DNA from: Ruegeria atlantica
Lineage (GTDB): Bacteria > Pseudomonadota > Alphaproteobacteria > Rhodobacterales > Rhodobacteraceae
DNA length: 64,000 bases
Direction: 5' to 3'
Assembly: GCF_013032455.1 (NCBI RefSeq)
Contig: NZ_WQCF01000011.1
Location: forward strand, 1-64,000
In this document: positions 35,178 through 44,348 of the stretch, piece by piece
Numbering within the stretch: the first letter of the stretch is position 1
How the letters are laid out: every line of letters starts with the position of its first letter
Position numbers and translations under genes: made by a program
Notes under the pieces: model-generated
The model's database searches: none
The model's input: only the letters and a program-made list of their open reading frames with translations
Told to the model about the DNA's origin: nothing

Positions 35178-35650
35178 GCACGCTTAACCCTCGTGGTGGG
35201 GCGACCGTTGGTCGACTGACCGATCTTGATCCGATAGAAGCTGGGGCTGTGATGTATTTGCGGCTGTGGGGGGACGGGACACAGGGGCGCGCCGACGCTG
35301 CCAGCGACTTTGAGATGGCATTGGGTGCCGAATGCGGTGGCGCTGCGATGATGACGCTGGATCATCTATGTTCGCTTTGTGCGCATCACGGACGCCGCCC
35401 GCTGGTCCGCCACGGGCTGGGTTGTTCTTGCCTAGGTGCGGACGAGAATTGTTTTGCTCAGATGATCGCAGCCGCATCCGAAGGAGCTCGTGAAGATGCT
35501 ATGATGATGGCGTCACTGATCGTAAGGCCGGATTTTGCCCCCGCTCTGGCCTCATTGTCCGAAGAGCTTGGGCTGGCCTTGCGTCGTATGACGGCGTCCA
35601 TCCCACTGCCCACGACAGGGCATCAACCCCCCGCAGCCGTGCTGCACTAA
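35174..35650 (+). CDS. Cys-containing hypothetical protein coupled to hemP
   Basis: A 158-residue cytoplasmic protein. The start is fixed by the ATGA overlap with hemP. It is alpha-helical with a central Cys/His-rich segment (LCSLCAHHGRRPLVRHGLG followed by CSCLGADENC) carrying five Cys and several His, which could bind a metal or haem. No known domain is recognised. Co-expression with hemP under an iron-type operator suggests a role in haem or iron handling (inference). A bidirectional terminator follows. Confidence 0.8.
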   Translation: MSTLNPRGGATVGRLTDLDPIEAGAVMYLRLWGDGTQGRADAASDFEMALGAECGGAAMMTLDHLCSLCAHHGRRPLVRHGLGCSCLGADENCFAQMIAAASEGAREDAMMMASLIVRPDFAPALASLSEELGLALRRMTASIPLPTTGHQPPAAVLH

Positions 35651-35664
35651 GCAGCTGGTCCGCG

Positions 35665-35698
35665 AAAAACCCCGGCGCTCACCTCGCGTCGGGGTTTT
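35665..35698. terminator. Bidirectional terminator
   Basis: The nine-base-pair stem AAAACCCCG/CGGGGTTTT, with T tracts in both directions, separates the rightward hemP operon from the leftward fusion gene ending at 35706. Confidence 0.85.
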
Positions 35699-35705
35699 GT
35701 CTTTG

Positions 35706-38700
35706 TCAGCGACACCCGCACCCTGCGTGATGGTGGTCATGGTCGCAGACGGGGGCAGGGGCATAGTCGCCAACCTCGGCCAGCACGTCCCGCAAAGCCC
35801 AAAGGATCATGTCCACGTCCTCGGCCTCGATCGTCAGAGGAGGGCGAATTTTCAGGATGTTGTCCTTCGGCCCTTCGCTGCCGATCAGAATGCGGTGGTC
35901 ACGCATCCGGTTCTTGACGTACTTGCAGATCTCGGTGTTTTCGGACCCGTCCGGGTTTATCAATTCGACCCCCAGAAACAGGCCCATGCCGCGCACATCG
36001 CCAACGCACGCGAAATCGGATTCGACTTTGCGCAGGCCATCCATCAGGCGCGCCCCCATGGCGCGGGCGTTCTCCTGTAGGCCTTCGTCGTCGACGATGT
36101 CCAGAACCTCTTTGCCGATCCGGCAGGACAGGGTCGATCCGCCGAAGGTCGAGAAGAACTCGATCCCGTTGTCAAAGCTGCGTGCGATTTCTTTGGTTGT
36201 CACCAGCACACCCAGCGGGTGACCATTGCCGATGGGTTTACCCATGACGACAATATCCGGCAGCGCGCCCTGATGTTCAAAGCCGAAGTAATACTCGCCC
36301 AAGCGTCCCAGTCCGGTTTGCACCTCATCAGCGATGCAGACACCGCCTGCAGCGCGGATTTTCTCATAGACCGCAGGCAGGTAACCCTTGTGTGGAATGA
36401 TTTGACCACCGACTGAGGGAAAGGTCTCGGCGAAAAATCCAGCCACGCCTTGGCCTTTTTCCTGTAGGGCCGCAATCGCCGGGTCCACCAGATCGGCGTA
36501 TTTCCGGGCGCGGTCGGGATCATCGCGTTTGAACGCCCCCCTATAGTCGTCCGCGACCTCAACCAATTCTACCCAATCCGCCTGCCCGACACCGCCGGGC
36601 TTATTGAACTTATAGGCCGAGATCGCAACAGCCGCGTTGGTGTTGCCGTGATAGCCATGATCCGGCGTGACAATTCCCTTGGCCCCGGTATGGGCGCGGG
36701 CCAGCCGCAGGGCTAGCTCATTGGCCTCTGTGCCCGAGTTGACGAAGAAACAGACCTCGAAGTGGTCCGGCAATTTTGACAGTACCTTATCGGCAAATGC
36801 CGTTTGCGCCGGATGCAGATAGCGGGTGTTCGAGTTCATCCGCTTCAGCTGATCCGCCGCCACTGCCTGAATGCGCGGATGCGCGTGGCCCACGTGCGGG
36901 ACGTTGTTATAGGCATCCAGATAGGGACGGCCCCATTCGTCGAACAAGTGGTGCTTCCAACCGCGTACCAACATGACCGGGTCGTCATAGGTCAGGCTGA
37001 GATTGCCGCCAAAATGGTCATGCCTCCCCTTCAGGATCGCCTGCTTGTCGGTCGGGCGGTAGAACACCTTCTCATCCGGCAAATTCAGCATTGCCGCAGG
37101 GTTGGGGCAGACGGCGTGCCATAATTCCATCTCGTCCGGGTCGCCAACACCGGGCCAGTCGGTCTGCATCCCGTCCGTCGTCAAGGCCAGTTGGAAATGC
37201 ACATGGGGTGCCCAGCCGCCGTTTTGGCTGGCATCGCCCAACCGCGCAAAGGCCGCGCCCTGCGCCACGGGGTCACCCGGATTAAGCCGCTCGCAGACCT
37301 CCGGGTCCAGATGACCGTAGAGCGTATAGAACGGATCACCCTCGGGCGTTTCATGGTGCAGGATCACCACGCCGCCATAATCCAGATGCGCATCGCGGTT
37401 TTCCACCGCCTCAACCCGGCCACTCATCGGTGCGTGCAGCACAGAGCCTGCGGGGGCAAACACATCCACCGCCAGATGAACCGTGCGCCGGTCCGAGGCT
37501 TTCCAAGGCCCCTTGCGGAATCCGGGCTCGGCATAAATCAGGCGGGGTTCGTTGTAATAACCGAGCCAGAGCCCCTCACCGAATTCCTCACCCACGCGCG
37601 CGGCTTCTTCCAGCGGCATGTGAAATGGGTTTTGGGGCCATGTCGAGTTTTCAACCGATAGCGAACCCATGGGGACATCGCTGAGATCCTGATCGAACAT
37701 CTGGGCGAACTGGCCGCGATGCTCGGACAGGTAGGCATGGATCCGCTCGGCTCCATCCGTCACCGGTAATCTGCAGGCTGAACGCAGCCGGGCTGCCATC
37801 AGATCACCATTCACACCCGTATTCTCAAGGAAGCGCCAGGCTGGGGCCTGACTGATGGTTATATAGGGGTCATCCGGGTTCTCCGCCACCATCAGGGTCG
37901 AGTTCACGACAGACACCGCCAGGCGCATCCGCAAAAGCGGCCAGATCAAATCGATCTCATCTGCGCGCAGCCGGTTGGCTGCATGATAACCGCGTACCAA
38001 AGCAGTCAATGCGCGTTCAGGTTTGGGGTGATCCAAAACGACATATGCCCCGGCAATCGCCAGATCACAGATGCGCGGAGCAGCGCACATATCGCCCAGA
38101 TCAATCAGGCCCGAGATGCTTTGGCGCTGTCCCAATTCACCTTCGACCAGAATGTTGTAATCATTGGCATCATTGTGGATCGCCTGCTTGGGCATTCCCG
38201 CCAGCGTTCCCGAAATCACCCGGAAGCCGTCGCAGATTTCCGAAAGCAAGTTCCGGCGCGCAGGGTCGGCTACCACATCCAACTGATCCGCGATCCAATC
38301 TGCCTGTGCCAAGTCCCACTTGAAATCTGCGCGATGCAGCCCGTCATGCGTAAAACGTTCCAGCGCCTTGTCTGTCGCACCCAGTACGCGACCTAGTTTC
38401 AGGATCAACTCTTCAGACTTTGGTGCAGCCATCGCATAGCACTGCCCCGGCAGGCATTCCAGCAGCCAGACTAACCGCCCATTCCCTTCCAGATCGGCAA
38501 TCTCCGGCAGCAGCGCGCCGGTGAGGTCCGGGTAGACCTGCGGAAATGGCAATCCAGGTGCTTCGCTCGCAATATGCGCCAGTGCCTTTACTTGCAGATC
38601 GATGAATTCTGCCTCACAGCCCGCGCGCATGACCTTCAAAACATAGTCCTGACCATTGGTGGCCCTGACCATGAAGTTCAGGTCATATTCCCCATCCAAC

Positions 38701-38771
38701 CTCGTCAGCTTGGCATCCAAGCCCCAATGCGTCCGCACAGCATCCGCCCAGAATGCAATCATGTCGCTCAT
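35706..38771 (-). CDS. Trifunctional fusion: APH-type kinase, M23-like domain, class III phospho-lyase
   Basis: A 1,021-residue protein with three parts. Residues 1-340 are an aminoglycoside-phosphotransferase-type kinase (VLKVMRA Lys, HNDANDYNIL catalytic loop near 200, LIDLGDM near 221). Residues about 400-560 look like an M23/LytM domain, with H-x3-D in VHLAVD near 430 and HVHFQL near 522. Residues about 590-1005 are a class III PLP enzyme (NSGTEANEL, IADEVQTGLGRLG, MGKPIGNGHPLG with the PLP Lys near 843). In animals a hydroxylysine kinase and a phospho-hydroxylysine or phospho-ethanolamine lyase are separate proteins of these two families, so a phosphorylate-then-eliminate enzyme is likely. 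The tail CDHDHHHAGCGCR may bind metal. Confidence 0.85.
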   Translation of the reverse strand: MSDMIAFWADAVRTHWGLDAKLTRLDGEYDLNFMVRATNGQDYVLKVMRAGCEAEFIDLQVKALAHIASEAPGLPFPQVYPDLTGALLPEIADLEGNGRLVWLLECLPGQCYAMAAPKSEELILKLGRVLGATDKALERFTHDGLHRADFKWDLAQADWIADQLDVVADPARRNLLSEICDGFRVISGTLAGMPKQAIHNDANDYNILVEGELGQRQSISGLIDLGDMCAAPRICDLAIAGAYVVLDHPKPERALTALVRGYHAANRLRADEIDLIWPLLRMRLAVSVVNSTLMVAENPDDPYITISQAPAWRFLENTGVNGDLMAARLRSACRLPVTDGAERIHAYLSEHRGQFAQMFDQDLSDVPMGSLSVENSTWPQNPFHMPLEEAARVGEEFGEGLWLGYYNEPRLIYAEPGFRKGPWKASDRRTVHLAVDVFAPAGSVLHAPMSGRVEAVENRDAHLDYGGVVILHHETPEGDPFYTLYGHLDPEVCERLNPGDPVAQGAAFARLGDASQNGGWAPHVHFQLALTTDGMQTDWPGVGDPDEMELWHAVCPNPAAMLNLPDEKVFYRPTDKQAILKGRHDHFGGNLSLTYDDPVMLVRGWKHHLFDEWGRPYLDAYNNVPHVGHAHPRIQAVAADQLKRMNSNTRYLHPAQTAFADKVLSKLPDHFEVCFFVNSGTEANELALRLARAHTGAKGIVTPDHGYHGNTNAAVAISAYKFNKPGGVGQADWVELVEVADDYRGAFKRDDPDRARKYADLVDPAIAALQEKGQGVAGFFAETFPSVGGQIIPHKGYLPAVYEKIRAAGGVCIADEVQTGLGRLGEYYFGFEHQGALPDIVVMGKPIGNGHPLGVLVTTKEIARSFDNGIEFFSTFGGSTLSCRIGKEVLDIVDDEGLQENARAMGARLMDGLRKVESDFACVGDVRGMGLFLGVELINPDGSENTEICKYVKNRMRDHRILIGSEGPKDNILKIRPPLTIEAEDVDMILWALRDVLAEVGDYAPAPVCDHDHHHAGCGCR

Positions 38772-38850
38772 CTGATTCCCTGTCCTTTTCCCACCGGGAT
38801 CCCCTTCATCTGGCCAAAAAAATCTTCGGGGGTGAAATGGCCCAACGGGC

Positions 38851-38877
38851 CAAGAGGGGGCAGACAGCCCCCTCTTG
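38851..38877 (-). terminator. Hairpin after the beta-hydroxyacid dehydrogenase gene
   Basis: A perfect 11-base-pair stem CAAGAGGGGGC/GCCCCCTCTTG with a five-base loop lies directly behind the stop of the leftward gene at 38880. No T tract follows on the minus strand, so it may be a partial terminator. It separates that gene from the fusion gene. Confidence 0.6.
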
Positions 38878-38879
38878 TA

Positions 38880-39752
38880 TCAATCCACTGCGCGCAGCCT
38901 TTTGATCAGCGAGGACGTATCCCACCGACCGCCACCCAGCTTTTGCACTTCTTTATAGAATTGATCGACCAGCGCCGTTACCGGCAGAGACGCACCGGTT
39001 TCGTTCGCCGTCTCAAGACAAATCCCCAGATCCTTGCGCATCCAGTCAACTGCAAAACCATGCTCGAAGTGATCGTCCAACATGGTTTCATAACGGTTCG
39101 CCATTTGCCAACTGCCCGCCGCACCCTGACTGATCACCTCAACAACAGATCGGCCATCCAGCCCGGCTTTCTCGGCAAAATGCAGCGCTTCGCTGAGGCC
39201 CTGAACCAGACCTGCAATAGCGATCTGGTTGCACATCTTGGTCATCTGGCCCGCGCCGCTGTCTCCGATCCGGCGGCAGATTTTGGAATAGACCTGCATG
39301 ATCGGTTCAGCCGCATCATAGGCGGCCTGCTCACCGCCGCACATGATCGAAAGAACCCCATTCTCGGCACCAGCCTGGCCGCCCGAGATCGGGGCATCTA
39401 CAAATGCGATGCCCATGCTTTGACCAGCTGCAAAAAGTTCTCGGGTCACCTTGGCGGAGACAGTGGTGTGATCGACGAAGGTTGCACCTTCGGCCATCCC
39501 GTGAAAGGCTCCGCTTTCGCCCGTGCAGACCATTCGCAAATCATCATCATTGCCGACACAGGCCATAACGAATTCAGCGCCTTGCGCGGCCTCTTGCGGG
39601 GTGGTCGCCATCGCGCCGCCGTACTGAGCAACCCAGGTTTCGGCCTTCGCCGCGGTGCGATTGTAAACGGTCACCTCATGACCTGCCGCCTGCAGGTGAC
39701 CAGCCATTGGATAGCCCATGACGCCCAGGCCCAGAAACGCAACTTTTGCCAT
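38880..39752 (-). CDS. NAD(P)-dependent beta-hydroxyacid dehydrogenase
   Basis: A 290-residue enzyme of the 3-hydroxyisobutyrate dehydrogenase family. VAFLGLGVMGYPMAGHL is the Rossmann glycine motif plus family signature, VTVYNRT ends the second strand (an Asn-Arg pair favours NADP), APISGGQAGAENGVLSIM is the substrate loop and GAGQMTKMCNQ holds the catalytic Lys near residue 171. Members oxidise 3-hydroxyisobutyrate, tartronate semialdehyde or related acids; which one is not clear. It lies upstream of the kinase-lyase fusion on the same strand and may process its aldehyde product. Confidence 0.9.
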   Translation of the reverse strand: MAKVAFLGLGVMGYPMAGHLQAAGHEVTVYNRTAAKAETWVAQYGGAMATTPQEAAQGAEFVMACVGNDDDLRMVCTGESGAFHGMAEGATFVDHTTVSAKVTRELFAAGQSMGIAFVDAPISGGQAGAENGVLSIMCGGEQAAYDAAEPIMQVYSKICRRIGDSGAGQMTKMCNQIAIAGLVQGLSEALHFAEKAGLDGRSVVEVISQGAAGSWQMANRYETMLDDHFEHGFAVDWMRKDLGICLETANETGASLPVTALVDQFYKEVQKLGGGRWDTSSLIKRLRAVD

Positions 39753-39847
39753 ATGGTGATCCTCTCTGTTATCCGACCCATTTCATTTGGAAGAACGGAT
39801 TGTCAGGCAGAGACAAAGCAAAGCCACGCGCAAAGAGCAACCCCGCG

Positions 39848-40237
39848 TCAGGGCTTGCCACCCAAATCCTGCAGGATCGGACAATCGGGCCGGTCATCCC
39901 CGGCACAGGCGTCGATGAGATGGCCCAACGTGTCCCGCATGGCATTCAGATCAGAAATCTTGGCCTCGATCTGTGCCAGATGTGCGCGGGCGACTTTTTT
40001 GACATCGGCACTGGCGCGGGTTTCGTCCTCATATAACGCCATCAGTGTGCGGCAATCTTCGATCGTGAAGCCCAAGGCGCGAGCGCGTCCCAGAAAGTTC
40101 AGCTTGTGTACATCGCTGTTGCGAAATCGGCGATAGCCATTGTCGTCGCGCATCGGTTTGATCAGGCCGATATCCTCGTAATACCGGATCGTCTTGGCGG
40201 GCAGGCCGGTTTGGGTCGCAACGTCTCCGATATTCAC
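39848..40237 (-). CDS. cueR: Cu(I)-responsive MerR-family regulator CueR
   Basis: A 129-residue copper sensor. The N-terminal MerR HTH ([26 protein letters not shown]) is followed by a dimerisation helix and the metal-binding loop with Cys at about 111 and 119 ([12 protein letters not shown]). The spacing is that of CueR rather than of zinc or mercury sensors. It overlaps copA by four bases, so it is co-transcribed with the pump and regulates its own operon through the promoter at 42745-42775. Confidence 0.93.
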   Translation of the reverse strand: MNIGDVATQTGLPAKTIRYYEDIGLIKPMRDDNGYRRFRNSDVHKLNFLGRARALGFTIEDCRTLMALYEDETRASADVKKVARAHLAQIEAKISDLNAMRDTLGHLIDACAGDDRPDCPILQDLGGKP

Positions 40238-42723
40238 GGCGTGACCTCCTGTGTTTCGTGGCCTTGAGGTGCCTCAGGCAGGCTGGCGCGCACGCGGCGC
40301 AGGCGCAGCGCGTTCGACACCACAAAGACGCTGGATAAGGCCATCGCCCCGGCGGCAAGAGCCGGGGACAGAAGATGCCCGCTGATCGGGTACAGCGCAC
40401 CTGCAGCGACCGGGATCAGTAGGATGTTATAGCCAAAAGCCCAACCGAGGTTCTGGCGGATGTTGCGCATGGTGCGGCGGCTGATCTCGACCGCATTGGC
40501 GACACCGCGCAGATCGCCGGACATCAACACCACATCCGCCGTTTCGATCGCCACATCCGTCCCGGTGCCAATGGCCACGCCGATATCCGCCGCCGCCAGC
40601 GCCGGAGCGTCATTAATGCCATCCCCGACAAAAGCCAGCGTGCCGAACTGGTCGCGCAGCCCGCTGATCGCTGCCAGCTTACCGTCTGGCAGAACTTCGG
40701 CTGTGACATGGTCGATACCCAGCTTGTCGGCCAGCGCCTGCGCCGTGCGGGCATTGTCGCCGGTCACCATTGCCAGTGTCAGGCCCATCGCATGCAGCCG
40801 CTCCAGTGTTTGTTGCGTGCCCGGCTTTATTGGGTCCGAGACGGCAAGCAGCGCAGCCGCCCGACCGTCGATAGCAACGAATAAAGGTGTCGCGCCTTGA
40901 TTGGCGCGATGATCAGCCTCAGCTGACAGCGTCGCAAGTTCGATAGCGTTTTGTGCCATCAAGCGGGGCGAGCCGAGCAGAACATCGTGGCCTTCGACCT
41001 TCGCGCGCACACCCAACCCGGTGAGGGATTCAAACTCTGATAAGTCGGGAACCTCTTCAGGGCCCGCGCGGGTGATCGCAGTCGCAATGGGGTGTTCCGA
41101 GCGCGCCTCAACCGCTGCAGCCAGCCGAATAACAACGTCGCGGTCAAAGCCGTTCACAGTCGTGACACTCTCCAGTTCCGGCCGTCCCAGCGTCAAAGTC
41201 CCGGTCTTGTCAAATGCAATGACCTTGGCCTGTTGCAATTGCTGCAACGCATCGCCTTTGCGGAACAATACGCCCAGCTCGGCCGCGCGCCCGGTCCCGA
41301 CCATGATTGACGTTGGTGTCGCAAGTCCCATGGCGCAGGGGCAGGCAATGATCAGAACCGATACGCCCGTAACCAGCGCCATCGGCAGCGCGGGCGCCGG
41401 GCCAAAAACAAGCCATATCGCTATTGTCAACAGTGCCACAGCTATGACAAGCGGCACGAACCAGGCGGTGATCCGGTCGACCAGCCCCTGAATTGGCAGT
41501 TTGGCCCCCTGCGCCTGTTCAACCATCCGAATGACCTGCGCCAGCACTGTATCCGCGCCGACCCGTGTGGCGTGCACGCGCAACGCGCCGGTGCCGTTGA
41601 CTGTACCGCCGACGACCTGATCGTCGGGCGATTTTCCAACGGGTACCGGTTCGCCCGTGATCATGCTTTCATCAACGTATGAGGTGCCTTCCAGCACGTC
41701 GCCATCCACCGGCACCCTTTCGCCCGGCCGGATTTGCAGGATGTCCCCGACCGCAATGTCGGCGATCGGGCGATCAACGAACTTACCATCCACCTCAACG
41801 CGGGCGGTCTTGGGCTGCAACCCTACCAGCTTGCGGATCGCGGCTCCGGTGCGACCTTTCGCGCGGGCTTCCAGCACTCTGCCCAGCAGGATCAGCATCA
41901 CGATGACCGAGGCGGCCTCGTAATACACATTGGCGCTGCCCTGCGGCAAAATCTGCGGAGCAAAGGTGGCTGTGACCGAGAACAGGTAGGCCGCCCCCGT
42001 TCCCAAAGCGACGAGCGCATTCATGTCCGGCGATCCGCGCAGCAGAGACGGGATTCCTTTTGCATAGAACACCCGCCCCGGCCCCAGCAGAAGAACTGTG
42101 GTCAGCGCGAATTGGATCAAATGACTGGTGTGGATGCCGATGGTCGCGTGAAGCCAGTGGTGGAAGGCCGGGATCATATGGCCGCCCATCTCTAAAACGA
42201 ACACAGGCAGAGCTAAAACAGCGGCCAACATCGTCGCGCGCGTCAGGGCGGCAGCCTCCTTGGTTTTAGCCCGCTCGGCGGAGGTATCAGCCGTCGCGTC
42301 TGTCACGCGCGCTGGATATCCGGCATCAGTGCAAAGCTGCGCCAGAGCTTGCGGGTCTATCGCGCCTTCAACATAGCTGACCTGTGCGCTCTCAGACGCA
42401 AGATTAACCTGTGCCTCGACCACCGACGGATCGGCTGCCAACGCCCGCTCGATTTTTGATACGCACGAGGCGCAGTTCATCCCGCCGATACTCAAGCTCG
42501 TTTGCCGGACATTCGCCGGATATCCGGCAAGCGTGAGAGCATCAGTTAATGCGCTGACCTTGCCGTCATAGGTGACTTGTGCGGTCTCAGTTGCGAAATT
42601 GACGGTGGCGTCCGACACGCCCGGCACATCGCGCAGCGCCGTTTCTACGCGCCCTACGCACGACGCGCATCCCATGCCCGATATTTTCAACTGAGTTGTT
42701 CGTGGCGCTGCCATCCGACTCAT
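40234..42723 (-). CDS. copA: Cu(I)-exporting P-type ATPase CopA
   Basis: A copper pump of about 829 residues. Two N-terminal metal-binding domains carry GMGCASC and GMNCASC. The membrane part has the CPCAMG ion site, and the soluble part FDKTGTLT (phosphorylated Asp), MVTGDN and [10 protein letters not shown]. The frame opens at 42747, but the predicted promoter -10 overlaps that codon, so the ATG at 42723 (MSRMAAPR) is preferred. It pumps cytosolic Cu(I) to the periplasm. cueR follows with a four-base overlap. Confidence 0.95.
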   Translation of the reverse strand: MSRMAAPRTTQLKISGMGCASCVGRVETALRDVPGVSDATVNFATETAQVTYDGKVSALTDALTLAGYPANVRQTSLSIGGMNCASCVSKIERALAADPSVVEAQVNLASESAQVSYVEGAIDPQALAQLCTDAGYPARVTDATADTSAERAKTKEAAALTRATMLAAVLALPVFVLEMGGHMIPAFHHWLHATIGIHTSHLIQFALTTVLLLGPGRVFYAKGIPSLLRGSPDMNALVALGTGAAYLFSVTATFAPQILPQGSANVYYEAASVIVMLILLGRVLEARAKGRTGAAIRKLVGLQPKTARVEVDGKFVDRPIADIAVGDILQIRPGERVPVDGDVLEGTSYVDESMITGEPVPVGKSPDDQVVGGTVNGTGALRVHATRVGADTVLAQVIRMVEQAQGAKLPIQGLVDRITAWFVPLVIAVALLTIAIWLVFGPAPALPMALVTGVSVLIIACPCAMGLATPTSIMVGTGRAAELGVLFRKGDALQQLQQAKVIAFDKTGTLTLGRPELESVTTVNGFDRDVVIRLAAAVEARSEHPIATAITRAGPEEVPDLSEFESLTGLGVRAKVEGHDVLLGSPRLMAQNAIELATLSAEADHRANQGATPLFVAIDGRAAALLAVSDPIKPGTQQTLERLHAMGLTLAMVTGDNARTAQALADKLGIDHVTAEVLPDGKLAAISGLRDQFGTLAFVGDGINDAPALAAADIGVAIGTGTDVAIETADVVLMSGDLRGVANAVEISRRTMRNIRQNLGWAFGYNILLIPVAAGALYPISGHLLSPALAAGAMALSSVFVVSNALRLRRVRASLPEAPQGHETQEVTP

Positions 42724-42744
42724 CCCTAGTGGTTCTTCACCCTT

Positions 42745-42775
42745 CAAATGGGGGTTCCAGTCACGGGAAGGTCAA
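42745..42775 (-). promoter_or_regulatory. CueR-type promoter of copA-cueR
   Basis: On the minus strand a TTGACC -35 (42770-42775) is separated by 19 bases from CATTTG (42745-42750). The spacer carries the dyad TTCC-N7-GGAA (42755-42769). This long, dyad-bearing spacer is the hallmark of CueR/MerR-activated promoters and closely resembles the E. coli copA promoter (TTGACCTTCC...GGAA). Confidence 0.82.
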
Positions 42776-42813
42776 GGGGAATGGTGGGTTTTCTGGAAAT
42801 ATTCCCTTGAATG

Positions 42814-42975
42814 TCAATTGTTCGAAAGCTGCTTCATTAAAAGTGAGTCATGTGTAGCAGGTGGAGACGAGCGCACAGATTGAGGCGACGCAAAGAATGC
42901 AACCAAAAGGGCCAAGATCAAAAGTGCAGCCCCGATCAGGCATAGGCCGGCAATATTTAATGTAGATCGCAGCAT
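42814..42975 (-). CDS. Small membrane protein, 53 residues
   Basis: It starts at the ATG at 42975 after GAAGG. One long hydrophobic stretch (LCLIGAALLILALLVAFFA, residues 11-29) follows a short polar N-terminus, and a Ser/Pro-rich tail ends in MKQLSNN. The composition is clearly protein-like. It lies upstream of copA on the same strand, but the copper promoter is between them, so it is likely a separate unit. Function unknown. Confidence 0.5.
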   Translation of the reverse strand: MLRSTLNIAGLCLIGAALLILALLVAFFASPQSVRSSPPATHDSLLMKQLSNN

Positions 42976-43024
42976 TGGTGGGCCTTCTGAGTTCTGATGG
43001 GACTGGCTGTCCCGCTCAGCAGGA

Positions 43025-43645
43025 TCAGGTGTGTTTTGTCAGTTCCTGCTTTAATTTTTCGTTTTCAGCCTGAAGCTGCGCCAATTGCTGACCCAGTGCG
43101 TTCAGATGCGGGCGCAGTTCAGCTTCAGTAAACCGAGGGGTAATGTGGCGCGGGCAGTTCCAGTCCAGTGCTTCCACCTGAATAATGACGGCACGTTCGG
43201 CAGGGGCTTGGGCACTTTCAGGGTAAAGGCTGGCTGCAGCGGCCTCACCTTCGGTAAACTCGACACGCCCTAGAACCTTGAGCCGCCGCTGGTTGGCGTA
43301 ATCCATCAGGATCAGTGCAGTCCTGTCGTTGCCATCCAGGTTCCCGCGCGAAATATACTGTTTGTTGCCCGTGAAATCGGCATAGCCAATTGTCTGCGGG
43401 CCAAGAACTTTCAGGAACCCGACAGGCCCGCCGCGATACTGAACATAGGGCCAGCCTGTTTCTGAAACGGTTGACTGATAAAAACCATCGCGCGCCTCGA
43501 TAAACGCCTTTTCCGCCGGACCGATCTGATGGCCTTGTTGCGGGCCATCCTCAATGAACTTCGCGTAAGTTTTTGCCGAACCCATCCTTTCCTGATGTGC
43601 CCGGACAGCGGGGGTGAAAGTCAGTTCGGAAAAGGCGCGCGGCAT
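43025..43645 (-). CDS. Pyridoxamine-5'-phosphate-oxidase-like flavoprotein
   Basis: A 206-residue member of the PPOX/FMN-binding split-barrel family. GPAEKAFIEARDGFYQSTVS, WPYVQYRGGPVGFLKV and ISRGNLDGNDRTALILMDY form the FMN-binding barrel. The late GRVEF and LDWNCPRHITPRF are typical of this subgroup, and the C-terminal 30 residues are a coiled coil (LGQQLAQLQAENEKLKQEL). Reactions are unknown; many members reduce F420/FMN-dependent or xenobiotic substrates. It follows the DUF1348 gene by 11 bases in a TetR-controlled operon. Confidence 0.85.
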   Translation of the reverse strand: MPRAFSELTFTPAVRAHQERMGSAKTYAKFIEDGPQQGHQIGPAEKAFIEARDGFYQSTVSETGWPYVQYRGGPVGFLKVLGPQTIGYADFTGNKQYISRGNLDGNDRTALILMDYANQRRLKVLGRVEFTEGEAAAASLYPESAQAPAERAVIIQVEALDWNCPRHITPRFTEAELRPHLNALGQQLAQLQAENEKLKQELTKHT

Positions 43646-43656
43646 ATCAGGTCCTT

Positions 43657-44136
43657 TCAGAGCCCAAGTTCAGACAGGCCCGGGTGACTGTCTGGGCGAG
43701 GGCCTTGGGGCCAGCGGAACAGTCGATCCTCTTCGGAAATAGGCAGATCATTCAGAGAGGCATGGCGTTTGGCCATTCGACCATCTTCGGCAAATTCCCA
43801 GTTTTCATTGCCATAAGACCGGAACCACTGCCCGCTATCATCGCGCCATTCATAGGCGTACCGTACCGCAATGCGGTTGCCGGAATAGGCCCATAATTCC
43901 TTGATCAGCCGGTAATCCAGTTCCTTGTTCCACTTGCGGGTCAGGAAGGCGTGGATATCCGTATGACCGCTCAGGAATTCAGCCCGGTTTCGCCATTGGC
44001 TATCATCTGTATAGGCCGGGGTCACAACATCTGCATCGCGGCTGTTCCAAGCATTTTCCGCCATGCGCACTTTCTGAATCGCAGTGTCTCGCGTGAACGG
44101 AGGCAAAGGCGGGCGGCTCATGTCATGGTCTTTCAT
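43657..44136 (-). CDS. DUF1348 / NTF2-like protein
   Basis: A 159-residue protein of the nuclear-transport-factor-2-like fold, DUF1348 subgroup: [60 protein letters not shown] and a late HASLNDLPI. The family is conserved but uncharacterised. The first ATG overlaps the stop of a 27-residue upstream frame as ATGA; an in-frame ATG five codons later is the alternative. It is co-transcribed with the PPOX protein and probably repressed by the divergent TetR. Confidence 0.85.
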   Translation of the reverse strand: MKDHDMSRPPLPPFTRDTAIQKVRMAENAWNSRDADVVTPAYTDDSQWRNRAEFLSGHTDIHAFLTRKWNKELDYRLIKELWAYSGNRIAVRYAYEWRDDSGQWFRSYGNENWEFAEDGRMAKRHASLNDLPISEEDRLFRWPQGPRPDSHPGLSELGL

Positions 44137-44216
44137 ACCAGTGCGGCAGCGATCATGGCGAGGGTCAACAAAACAGGGACGTATTGCGGAGAGAAAAGGC
44201 TGGCATGGCGTCTCAT
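44133..44216 (-). CDS. 27-residue leader or membrane peptide coupled to the DUF1348 gene
   Basis: The frame reads [20 protein letters not shown] then MIAAALV. GGAG lies five bases before the ATG, and its stop overlaps the next gene's start (ATGA). It has a basic head and one short hydrophobic segment. The ribosome site and coupling suggest real translation, either as a small membrane peptide or as a leader that helps translate the next gene. Confidence 0.42.
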   Translation of the reverse strand: MRRHASLFSPQYVPVLLTLAMIAAALV

Positions 44217-44231
44217 CTGAGGGCTCCAGGG

Positions 44232-44277
44232 TTTACTGATCGGTACATCCTGTTCTCAATGTGTACCGATCAGTAAA
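44232..44277. promoter_or_regulatory. Two TetR operators upstream of the DUF1348 operon
   Basis: TTTACTGATCGGTACA (44232-44247) and TGTACCGATCAGTAAA (44262-44277) are inverted copies of one 16-base motif with a central GATC. Their centres are 30 bases apart, about three helical turns. The third copy at 44349-44364 lies before the tetR gene. Confidence 0.75.
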
Positions 44278-44348
44278 CTTTTGCAAGTCTTATTTTGAAA
44301 TCTGACCCGAGGTTTCATTGCGGTTGTCGTATGGCGCATTGAGCATTA

